Positions 33,601 to 39,800 of a stretch of DNA of 64,000 nt are shown here, in pieces. The position numbers were made by a program, and so were the translations under genes. The notes beneath the pieces were generated by a model that ran no database searches, had not been told where the DNA came from, and saw only the letters and a list, made by a program, of their open reading frames with translations. The stretch is from Symsagittifera roscoffensis. Lineage: Eukaryota; Xenacoelomorpha; Acoela; Convolutidae. Positions within the stretch are counted from its first letter, which is position 1. The number at the start of each line of letters is the position of its first letter. Location: the NCBI RefSeq assembly GCF_963678635.1, contig NC_087070.1, positions 36,707,109-36,771,108 on the forward strand, given 5' to 3'.

Positions 33601-36144
33601 TATGTTTCTCGGTAACTCTTCCCTGCGAAATGTGTTTGTCGCTAAGTGTTTGAGGTTCAGTCGCCTATTCTTAATTTTTGTCGAGTACGTCTTACTGTTG
33701 GCATCATGTCTACGTGTTCGATGCCACAACTCAATAAGACGGTGTTTTGTTTTCCAAAAAGTAGTTTTTTTTTTCAAAATGACTAATTATTTGTTTGTGT
33801 TTTTACATTTGCGAAGCAAAGTGTATCAGTACGAACTTTCATTTTTTCCAACCTAAATCGCGAATATTGACGCCTCTTTTAGAGCAACTTAACAGCTTAT
33901 TGACAACATGTGCTTTGACATTCGAATAGCAACCAGTTTACACAGTTGATGCATTTTTAATTCATCAAATGATCCGGAAAAAAAGGTTTGTTTCAAACAA
34001 CATAACATTAATAGAAACTCGAGTTCCGAAATTTCTAACTCAATATATCTCGCATTTTTATGGAATGCATAAGTTATACATAATGTGGGTCTATGCTTTG
34101 CGATTTATTTTATGCAAATTGTGTCTTTTTGTATTTGGTCCTAATTTTGCTTCATCCAATTTCTTAGCATATGTAGCTATGTTATTGGTTGCTAGTTTAT
34201 AGATTTAAAGCATCTGTGGCTGAGTGGTTGGTGCGTGAGACTCAAATTTTCTTGGTGGCAGATTGGAATCCGACTAGTAGCCGAGTTTTTTTTCGAGGCT
34301 CATTTCCTTTTCTTATGTCACGTGATAGACCTGCTTGTTGGTCGTGTTCTCGCAAGTGGTTGCAAAGCGCAGCTTACCCTCTGTGTTTCTAATCTGACTG
34401 CCTAATTGTCTTAGGGTTGTAGTAGTCATTTCGCGTGCAACGCTTATCAGAATAATCATATATGTACGGTTGTATGTAGAAAAAAGGCATAATTCCCTCA
34501 GAGTGAAAAAAGACGTTTTGTTGTGACTCTGATGAATCCTTCCAACAGACTGTGTTGCTCAATTGCATGCAATACGTAGACAACTGAAAGTTTAGCTTGT
34601 AGTAAACAATTATTCGAAAATAGTTGCTTTAAAAAATTTTCATAAAATGGATATCAAAAACTAGTCATTTTACGCTTAGAACATGTTTTCAAAGGTCGTT
34701 GTGGCCTTCTGTAAGAAATTGTAAAATCACTTAATAATAATTTTGGAAATTTGGTTCGACACACGAAATCAAGTTTTATAAAATGATTACACGTATCTCT
34801 TTTTGATTTGAGTAGGAAATATCCGACATGCTTTTGTCCGACGTTGTATTTCTTGGTGCTAAAGGGTTTTCGAGTGCTCAAAGAAATTAGTCAATATAAT
34901 AAGAAAAAAAAGAACGAAAGACAGAAAGAAAGATAATTTATATCCCCATATATAAATTACTATATCAATCAACAAAATTTCTATCATAATACAACATTGA
35001 TGATGGAAAAGATAATTGTAAGGCATATTTAGTGGCTCTAATTATCTACTCTTAAGCAACGAATAGTTGTACTTAACTACAAAAATAAGGTCTTAGTGTT
35101 ACCAACAGTGATGCTAGTTCAACAAAGTTTAAGAAGGGTTAAATCTCCAAAAACCAGTGAAAGAGAAAAAATTTTCACTTGATAGTCAATAGTGATTTTG
35201 ACTAAATAAAACCCAGAATCTCTGTTTAAAAATAAATCTTAAACAATTTGCGCAAATTTTTGGAGATTTAACCCTTTTTAAACTTTGTTGAGCTGCACCA
35301 TATTGCACCATATTAATTCTGGTGAAATTCTAAGCAACTTTTGTTCTCTTCACTTTTTGTCTAATCTTAACCCAATTTGAGAAAAACTCGTTTGAAAATT
35401 CAAGTTTTGTTCGATTTGTCCGGATAATTTAAATCAGCACTGTAGTTTCTGGTGATTTTTTTTGTTACTTTTTGGAATTGTTCAAATTTGATTTCTCTTG
35501 TTTTGGTTTCTTTTGGTATTCAATTCGTTTCTTTTGATTAAATGAAGCCAAACTTCACTACCGAACAGCAAAAATGGAAAAGTTCAGGAAAACGTGATCT
35601 TGAAATTCAAAGACAATTAACTTTAAGGTCGTATAACTTTATCTTCGAAATTCTCTTTGAAATTTCAAAAAAAAGTCACTATTTTTTTCGTTTTCCTCGA
35701 GTTCGTGACTCTTTTCCAACTGTTTTTTGGCTAATTTTCAAATATTGCGTAATTTAGAATATATTTTCATATTTGACTGTATTTGAGATTCCATTTTTCA
35801 CATTTTCATTTTTGAGTAGCCTTTTTTCGCTTTCTCAGGCTTAGTTGTTTCATTGGCACCAAAATAGTTAGTGCTGAGTCATCCATTGTCTAATACTTTG
35901 GAAGCTTCATGTTGTAGCCACTGTATTATCATGAATTTAAACTGTTGTTGTTGTTTCAGGTCACAGAATAATCACAACCTACCTATGTTCGTACATAGCC
36001 GACTCTTTTCAAGAAAAGATTTCGGCTAATTTTGCTTACACGGGACAGTTGCCAGCTGTCATAATCCACAGGGACCCCAATGTCAAACAGTACCCAGAAG
36101 AGTTTTGGAAAAAGCAGATCGAATCAATCCGCAAGTTGAAATGA
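6528..36144 (+). CDS. PCED1: PC-esterase domain protein (PCED1A/B, FAM113 family), four coding exons
   Basis: The coding exons are 6528-6698, 23355-23770, 24538-24677 and 35960-36144, all with GT/AG borders and matching phase. They give a 303-residue protein. Near the N terminus is NRFVVFMGDSVVRSMYKD (nucleophile Ser29 in GDS), then YHEVRQF and the acceptor block DIVIMNSSLWDITRYG (Asn129), then DGVHW with Asp235 and His238 as the catalytic pair. The order and spacing match vertebrate PCED1/FAM113 proteins. That family has the SGNH fold, its substrate is not established and it is presumed to be an acyl-esterase. The vertebrate proline-rich C-terminal tail is absent. The last exon (HRIITTYLCSYIADSF) aligns with the family helix just after DGVHW, so the gene really does cross the 11 kb repeat-filled third intron. 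An acceptor-like TTTTAG ends 6 bases before the start codon. Confidence 0.9.
6699..7290. other. Start of PCED1 intron 1, no gene seen
   Basis: AT-rich intron sequence. The short frames here are chance. The part nearest 7290 is probably the 3' tail of the minus-strand R2-type LINE that follows, because it reads with little break into that element. Confidence 0.4.
7291..9100 (-). mobile_element. Non-LTR retrotransposon with restriction-like endonuclease (R2/NeSL-type), 5'-truncated
   Basis: Read on the minus strand, the reverse transcriptase end shows GVQQGDPLGPLIFAVTPHSL (motif B), NCWYLDDGICAGDED (motif C, YLDD) and the thumb. A zinc knuckle follows (CPAC-x10-HAVAC), then RHD, then the restriction-like endonuclease: PGDIFVPTWSAGRPAAFEV, FFPLAVETLGGWS and LSVCLMRGNA. 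Between about 8900 and 7600 the reading moves between frames, so several frameshifts break it. Motif A may survive weakly near 9050 (VLAFNRV). The final acidic residue of the nuclease is Glu (EVTV) where related elements usually have Asp. The GC content is clearly higher than in the surroundings, suggesting a later arrival. It lies inside PCED1 intron 1 in the opposite orientation. Confidence 0.8.
9101..9500. other. GC-richer flank of the R2-type LINE
   Basis: The segment to about 9330 shares the higher GC of the LINE and may be its upstream part. I could not place it in the reverse transcriptase. Beyond 9330 the sequence returns to the AT-rich background. Confidence 0.35.
9515..9570 (-). ncRNA. 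Second hammerhead-like motif, after Penelope-like copy 2
   Basis: On the minus strand CTGATGA (9553-9547) is followed by CGAC-TTTTT-GTC and GAAA (9534-9531), then AACGTT. The layout matches the motif at 327-385 (same core, same extra base before stem II, same palindromic AACGTT), while the stem II sequence is different but still pairs. It lies about 220 bp downstream of the GIY-YIG frame, as in the first copy. Confidence 0.45.
9771..10361 (-). mobile_element. Penelope-like element fragment: linker and GIY-YIG endonuclease
   Basis: The minus-strand frame ends at 9771. Its middle reads VPFVMQNRGNKRDVFTKRF and LPTIKSKVPESVRSNVVYEI, the linker that follows the reverse transcriptase in Penelope-like proteins. 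The GIY-YIG core then appears as VVYEIECSRCQSSYVWQTTR and LATRLNEHSRT, with GEHLQ further on. The conserved Gly of the SYVGQT turn is Trp here, so the nuclease is probably damaged. The first 40 or so residues of the open frame do not look like the family and may be flanking sequence. No reverse transcriptase motifs are present upstream, so this is a 5'-truncated copy. Confidence 0.8.
10515..11093. mobile_element. Foldback/MITE-like element with GTTCCGACC ends, copy 1
   Basis: The element begins GTTCCGACCCTTG and ends CAAATGGTCGGAAC, an imperfect terminal inverted repeat. It is 579 bp, non-coding and AT-rich. A related 475-bp copy in the same orientation lies at 50591-51065 and shares inner phrases such as TATGATATATCACT and TCCGATGATTATTT. 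Partial copies are at 24060-24337 and 37724-37960. It is probably a non-autonomous DNA transposon; no transposase was seen. Confidence 0.6.
11094..11989. other. Intron sequence without recognised features
   Basis: This is PCED1 intron 1. The only open frame is a 62-codon stretch that resembles nothing known. No repeats stand out. Confidence 0.3.
11990..14395 (+). repeat. Satellite of ~165-170 bp units with a trimeric higher-order pattern
   Basis: About 14 tandem units carry the phrases CCCAACCCTGTAGTTGGGT, CTTGCCTCCAAATATGACT and GTAGTTTTCGAGATATG. From about 12.48 kb three unit types alternate in order: type A (ACTATCAAAGATCGCAAAT; at 12501, 12999, 13540), type B (ACTCTAATGAGTTAAAAAT) and type C (ACTCTCAAAGATTGCAAAT). 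This gives a trimer of about 500-540 bp repeated three times. The first and last units are more diverged. The array lies in PCED1 intron 1 and ends beside a Helitron-like terminus. Confidence 0.85.
14412..14436 (+). mobile_element. Helitron-like 3' terminus
   Basis: A short hairpin (GCACC-GAA-GGTGC, 14412-14424) is followed by 8 bases and then CTAG (14433-14436) before a T. A hairpin about 10 bases before CTRR, inserted next to T, is the diagnostic 3' end of Helitrons. Non-autonomous Helitron relatives often carry inner tandem repeats, as the array immediately upstream would be. The 5' end (TC after A) was not identified and no Rep/helicase is present. Confidence 0.5.
14437..15604. other. Intron sequence without recognised features
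   Basis: AT-rich PCED1 intron 1 sequence with only chance frames. Confidence 0.3.
15605..17600 (-). mobile_element. Degraded CR1/Jockey-type LINE (endonuclease and reverse transcriptase)
   Basis: Minus-strand fragments appear in the right order with many stops and frameshifts. Endonuclease end: GLTRHVRDPTHWSGSTLDL near 17400-17345. Linker: VPWWNSQCQ near 17040. Reverse transcriptase: SPNYRPIALL near 16550, TQIDIAAAFDMV (motif A) near 16380 and YIYADDHSIG (motif C) near 16150-16125. C-terminal region: VWPIFEYGMPW near 15920, and after a stop NDLPSDTFNIASEVDKL near 15700-15640. The element is old and non-functional. It lies in PCED1 intron 1, antisense to the gene. Confidence 0.8.
17601..18429. 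other. Intron sequence between two LINE remnants
   Basis: No coding signal was recognised. The frames at 17595-17868 and 17884-18123 resemble nothing and look like chance. Confidence 0.3.
18430..19500 (+). mobile_element. Very degraded LINE (zinc finger and endonuclease portion)
   Basis: The + strand retains pieces in several frames. A zinc-finger-like WCHFCRWMHLKCSGITTL lies near 18488-18541, and LNILQLNCNGI, the usual start of a LINE endonuclease, near 18756-18790. SPDISLSSSSIL follows near 19225-19255, then ADWKVF near 19320 and FRDTVLFASCHHIPAGHHRF near 19410-19470, matching the spacer before reverse transcriptase in Jockey/CR1-type LINEs. Stops are frequent, so this is a fossil. The reverse transcriptase itself is missing. 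Confidence 0.65.
19501..20237. other. Intron sequence without a gene
   Basis: AT-rich. A phrase at 19900-19980 (TTTTTTTCTAGACGAGTTT and following) has a loose match near 42118-42180, suggesting another old dispersed repeat. Confidence 0.3.
20238..20765 (+). repeat. Dispersed repeat family member (ends in CTTTTCCAACTGTCTGTTGGC)
   Basis: It starts GATGAACGTA, has CGACTTCTAGTTTCGAA in the middle and CTTTTCCAACTGTCTGTTGG near the end. The same phrases in the same order occur at 43612-44060 and 49278-49760, and in part at 35540-35745. All copies lie in the same orientation. The family is non-coding and unknown to me. Confidence 0.5.
20823..22860 (+). repeat. 67-bp satellite array
   Basis: About 25 units of roughly 67 bp carry GGTTAAATTGCAAATGGTG, AGGAATTGCGCTTGAATATA and TTCAGGATTAAGTTTTCTC. 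The units differ by point changes and small gaps. The array is interrupted near its left end by the foldback element at 20876-21235. It lies in PCED1 intron 1. Small open frames inside it come from the repeat. Confidence 0.9.
20876..21235. mobile_element. Foldback element inserted in the 67-bp array
   Basis: The left end has repeated ACAAAACAGTCC-type words and the right end has the reverse complement (GGACTGTTTTGT repeated). This gives terminal inverted repeats of about 90 bp built from sub-repeats. The GC-rich centre contains a perfect hairpin (TCGCCGC-TTT-GCGGCGA, near 21003). Array sequence resumes on both sides (TTTTCTCGGTGC on the left, TTTCTCAATGC on the right), so it is an insertion. 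An exact target duplication cannot be set because the flanks are repeats. Confidence 0.75.
22861..23354. other. End of PCED1 intron 1
   Basis: Unique AT-rich sequence with no feature beyond the acceptor TTGGAATTAG ending at 23354. Confidence 0.4.
23355..23770 (+). CDS. PCED1: PCED1 coding exon 2
   Basis: This exon encodes residues 58 to about 196, with the YHEVRQF and IMNSSLWD blocks. It enters in phase 0 after TTAG and ends in phase 2 before GTAATA. The next exon completes the split Arg codon. Confidence 0.9.
24060..24337 (+). mobile_element. Partial GTTCCGACC foldback element
   Basis: This is the right part of the family seen at 10515 and 50591: CTCGAGACTGG, then GACGACTGAAAGGGC, a diverged GATCTGTCACTC, and the end TTTTCAATGTCGGAAC. 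A short opposite-oriented end (GTTCCGACCATTGAAAA) follows at 24450. It lies in PCED1 intron 2. Confidence 0.45.
24538..24677 (+). CDS. PCED1: PCED1 coding exon 3 (with DGVHW)
   Basis: The exon begins after ATCTAG, completes the Arg codon, and encodes LDIVQANWF to DGVHWTPR. I end it at 24677 (AAGAG|GTTGTG) because the residues coded by 35960 onward continue the family alignment (HR-x-ITTYL). Without splicing, the frame would run to TAA 24758-24760 and end in a tail unlike the family. Confidence 0.8.
24678..25349. other. Start of PCED1 intron 3
   Basis: The first 83 bases could be read as an alternative coding end. The rest is AT-rich with no recognised feature, and the left part of the LINE that follows may begin here. 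Confidence 0.35.
25350..26040 (+). mobile_element. LINE reverse transcriptase C-terminal remnant
   Basis: One frame reads VKFLGVNIDACLTFKKEINS, then LNTRVLSHLHYPCMLFNG and ENLDKLENK, followed by a stop. The frame then shifts to KWGIRLVMNINIRDSVTYV. This is the thumb and C-terminal region of a CR1/Jockey-like reverse transcriptase. From 25914 its tail is the founder of the long block in the composite satellite that follows. Confidence 0.7.
25914..34030 (+). repeat. Composite satellite built from a LINE tail plus a ~208-bp unit
   Basis: A long block (about 720 bp, from GTAAAACCGATTTTCTTCG to CCAACCTAAGTCGC) occurs at about 25914, 27345, 30040, 31256, 32270 and 33330. Each is followed by a run of a short ~208-bp unit (CCAACCTTGGTCGCAAATAT, CATTCGAATAGCAACCAG, AACCGAAAAAAAACTATTTG). 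I count about 4, 10, 3, 2, 2 and 1 short units after successive long blocks. The last long block has an inner deletion of about 150 bp. Copies are very similar, so the expansion is recent. The short open frames repeated in every long block are by-products. It lies in PCED1 intron 3. Confidence 0.9.
33186..33309. repeat. Inverted copy of the satellite short unit
   Basis: A piece of the short unit is turned round and faces a direct copy. The arms of about 42 bp (33186-33227 and 33268-33309, GCATATGTTGTCAATAAGCT against its complement) are nearly perfect, with a 40-base spacer. All other units are in one orientation. Confidence 0.85.
34211..34283 (+). repeat. tRNA-derived SINE-like head
   Basis: GTGGCTGAGTGGTTGG resembles a tRNA A box and AGATTGGAATCCGACT a decayed B box (the standard form is GGTTCGAATCC). 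The cloverleaf is not intact, so it is not a working tRNA. The following text (GACTAG, then GCTCATTTCC) partly matches the sequence after the tRNA-like B box at 61420, which suggests one SINE family. Confidence 0.45.
34284..35539. other. Intron sequence before the last PCED1 exon
   Basis: AT-rich. An inverted pair of the phrase AACAAAGTTTAA...GGGTTAAA lies at 35118-35142 and 35265-35290 (TTAACCC...TTAAACTTTGTT), forming a possible hairpin or a small foldback element. Nothing else was recognised. Confidence 0.35.
35540..35745 (+). repeat. Partial copy of the dispersed repeat family
   Basis: It shares ACTACCGAACAGCAAA and GTGACTCTTTTCCAACTGT with the copy at 49278-49760. It lies in the last PCED1 intron, 215 bp before the exon. 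Confidence 0.45.
35960..36144 (+). CDS. PCED1: PCED1 coding exon 4 (terminal)
   Basis: The exon starts after TTGTTTCAG, completes a Gly codon and encodes HRIITTYLCSYIADSF to the stop TGA 36142-36144. The HR-x3-YL...IAD pattern fits the helix after the catalytic His in PCED1 proteins, which supports joining it to exon 3 across 11.3 kb. Confidence 0.8.
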
Positions 36145-36208
36145 ATCGATTTATTTGTTACATTGCACTCTCTCATAAAGTGATTTTTTGAGCTTTCTGT
36201 ATCTCAAA

Positions 36209-36214
36209 AATAAA
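36209..36214 (+). terminator. Probable polyadenylation signal of PCED1
   Basis: AATAAA lies 65 bases after the stop codon and about 430 bases before the next start codon. Confidence 0.6.
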
Positions 36215-36646
36215 TAGATAATGTTTATTGAAGACTTTGCTAAATTATTTAGTTTGGTTGAATTTGCGTTACCAAACGCATTGTCAGATGGTTAATTTTG
36301 TTTTGTGTCAAATTAAATTTTGGATTTTCTGATTTAAAAATCTGAAAATGTATAGTTTTGGAAAATACTCTTTTCATCGACGATCATTTTAAATCTACAT
36401 CTTAAAGTTGCTAGAAAACAAGTTCATTTTGATTTATTGATTAGTTATGAAGTGAAACGGTTCAGAAAAATGAAGCTGTGTGGCGATGAAGTAGTTGCTG
36501 CGTGCCAAAAACTTTACACGGAGGGTGAATTTGATTTTTTTCGTGCAGCTGATAGTTAAACGTATTTTTTTTGCCCAGCTTGATGATATTTGTCATAATT
36601 TACCTTGTTAACTTATATGCTAGGGAATGATTTTCAGTATTTTTGA

Positions 36647-36820
36647 ATGAGTTCGTATAAATGGCGCCGAGCAAGCCAGAAGCATTCGGAAATCGAGGAG
36701 AGGTTGCGGTCTGTACACGCAGATCAAAAGGACGACCCGCGATTGTGGTGCGAAAAGGTAGCAGCGGCAACAGACTACGCCGTGTCAACAGTTAGTGGGA
36801 AGAAACCTCCGAGTTACATG
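36647..36820 (+). CDS. CCDC191: CCDC191-like coding exon 1
   Basis: This exon encodes 58 residues ending KKPPSYM, followed by the donor GTTAGT. An acceptor-like TTTTCAG ends at 36637, ten bases before the ATG, so a 5' UTR intron or a spliced leader is likely. Confidence 0.7.
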
Positions 36821-39800
36821 GTTAGTTGAATTTTAGAAAAATCAGTTTGATTGATGGATAAAAACCGGCCCGAGCTAAAAAGGAGCTGCCGTTTAATTCA
36901 GCCGGAAATATTGAGCGGTATAGTAATAATTATCAAATATAGTAATCATAATAATAAAAAAACAAGTAAATTCCAACGCATTTGAGTTTTTTGGATTGGA
37001 TAGTTAATTGACGACTCTACCACCGAAGTTATGACGCAACTTTGGGTTCAGGTTTTTTTCCCCATGTAAATCCAGCTACCATGAATCAACGTCATATGGG
37101 GTTGTGTGATAACTAGAGTCGTGATCCCTAAAGCCCTTACAGTCTTAAATCAAGATGCATTAAAAATTTCCTGTGAAAAAGTTCGAGAAAAGCTTGGCTT
37201 TTAAAGTGAAGAATGGTTGAATTGATTCACAAGTAATCGAATTGAGTGATATTGTTACTTTAAGGGTTAATCAGCTGCCGTATAGTTTTTTAAGTTGCGC
37301 ATATTGAAATAGAGTACTTGTCAATTAACATTTAGCTTTAAAAAAATCACTTACTATTTTTTTCAGATGCGTGTTGTTTTGATAAATTGTTCATTGAAGA
37401 GATATTAAGGTGATATGATTTTTCTAAAAAAATATATTAAAAAATTGAAGAAAAACAATTGTAGTCCTCCACAGTCGCACATCAGCGAAGTTTCTATGTT
37501 TTCAAAACTAATAATTTACTTTCTTTTTTCTTTCTGTTTTTTGTTTTCAAAAAACAGTTTTTTTCTGTTTTTTGTTTTTGTTTTCAAAAAACAGTGTTTT
37601 TTGTTTTTCTTTCTGTTTTTTGTTTTCAAAAAACAGTTTTTTTCTGTTTTTTGTTTTCTGCGTAAGATTTTAAAAAGTCAGTTAACGAAATGAAGACAAT
37701 AGTTTAGGTCGTATTGATATTTTTGTTCCGACCATTGAAAATGGAGAATAAATTTGTATTCCGATTTGTTTTACTTTTTTCTTTCTGTTTTTTGTTTTCA
37801 TTACAAAATCAGGTTGCTCACAAAATCATCGGAATGGGTCGAGTATCATATATCATTTTGAAGCTTTTTCAGTCGTGATCTGAACAACAAAAAATTTTCC
37901 AGTATCGAGATAAACCGGTTTCAATTTTTTGAGTTTAAGTCGAATTTCGAGCGAGCAAAGCGATCGAGTAACGTTCGTTATATATAAAAATTAGCATTTG
38001 TATTTGAAATTCTTAGTGCTTCAACGTGCTGTATTTTTCTCAATGTTCGAAAATTGAAAAATGTTTAAAAATTTTCAATGAACCATTTTTTGGTTTCCTT
38101 TTTCTATTAGTTTTTTCAAATGTCCTTTGTTTATTAGATTTCCCAGCGAAATAAATAAATTACTTATTGATCCAGTTTTCTCAATCAAAAAAGTGCCAAT
38201 CGTAAATTTTTCGTGAAATTCAAAGAGCCATAGGGGAATATCTCCTCCGCCCACCCATAGAAGCAGGTGCAAGTGGTAAAAAAGGATAATTTTTAGATTA
38301 TTTAATTTGCTGCGTCTACAATCATTGCATGTGTTTAGGCCAAGAGTCGTAACAGTGGTATGAGTTTCGGATCGCATAATCATCAGCCTGAAGTGTACAT
38401 AGACGACGATGAGATCCAAAAAACAGCGCAAGATTTGCTAAATCAGTGGATGACTGAAAACGTAGACAGAGAAAAGGAAGAACGCCAGCTATGCGAACAA
38501 TTAGATTTAGAAGAACTCGAAAACTCTAACCGCTTTGACTCGAAATTCGATCGAAGTTCCGAAAATTTGTTCCGTGAAGATCAACGTGGATCTCATTTTG
38601 CTATGTTTAACGGCGGACCCGATGGATTTAAGTCTACAAAACACGAAATATCGCCAGGATTTGCTTCTAAATCGAGATCGAAAGACAAAGAAAATGAAGT
38701 GAAAAAATCGAGACGAAGTACAATGTTTGGAGCTACTAATTCAAGTGGATTATCAGGATCAGCAGATAATGGTGGAGATCTAGATTCATATGATTTCAAG
38801 CGGAAATCAGTCGCCAACACTTTCGGAAATGAGCAATTCAACTCTCATTCAAGATCGAATGGATATTTCGGAAGTGATAGTAATTATACGCAAGCATCAA
38901 ACTATAATGGAGCTTTAGATAGTTCGTTTTCGAAAGATTCAGAATTGAACAAAAAGTTTAACGAGTTGGAAGAAAAGTACGAGTTGATGACAGTCGACTC
39001 AATTCTAGACGGAATTTTGAACAAACAGTTTGATCAAAATAAACACATCATGAAGAATTTAGGATTTAAGAATGAGAAAACTCAGCCGACAGGCGGTGGC
39101 TTGGCCGCAAAAATGGAATTAAGACACCAAGAAATTGTGAAAAAACGGGAAGAAAGGCTGAAAAAAGTAGATACAAATAAGAAAGAAAAAGAAGTCAGCC
39201 GTGAAACCGAAATGGCTGCAAGAAAAATTTTACTCGAGGAAGAAAAATTACAAATCGAGCAAAAAGCAGCTGAAGAAAAAAAGATCAAAGAGGAGATGGA
39301 AAAAATAAGGCGTGAAATTCATGAACAACAAACTGTAATGCGTGAACAACAGAAACGGGACTTCGCTTTACGACAGGCTGAAATTGAAAAAGACAAACTT
39401 AAGCTTGAAAGTAAAAGGCAGAAAGAAAATATGGAGAAATTAGCGCTGGAAAAAACCCGGGAGGAAAATAAGAGAAAAATAGCTGCACGAATGGAACAAG
39501 TCAAAATTAAAGAGATGAAAATTAATATGCATGTGTTACAGAAGCATTTTCATGCTTGGTATAACTTTATAATTGATCAGCGACTGAAAATTGGCAAGGC
39601 TGTTGCTTTAAGCGAATGGCGTCTTCTTTCAAGGATTTACAATACTTGGAAACACAAAACGGTTCAAAAACAGTGCGAAGTTGAGGCAGTTAAACATGAG
39701 CTTAATATGAAACGATCTGTACACTTTGAAAAAATGGCCAATGAATTCAACAGAGTTCGTCTGTTAAAAAAGTGTTTTAGCAGATGGACAGTCTTTGTCA

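Larger units (their letters stand above)
36821..38338. other. CCDC191 intron
   Basis: It contains the CTGTTTTTTG hairpin cluster (37534-37636) and an inverted partial foldback element (37724-37960). It ends in ATGTGTTTAG. Confidence 0.6.

Noticed and set aside
26383-33856. Repeated 60-84 codon frames starting MFLANFSQRNVF in each satellite long block
   Set aside because: They sit at the same place in every copy of the long block, differ by frameshifts, and resemble no protein; they are by-products of the repeat.
34211-34283. Functional tRNA gene
   Set aside because: The B box is altered and no complete cloverleaf or acceptor stem could be built.
36470-36559. Small frame MKLCGDEVVAACQKLY before CCDC191
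   Set aside because: Splicing it to the next acceptor leads to an early stop, and it is not in frame with the CCDC191 start; at most it is an upstream small frame or UTR exon.
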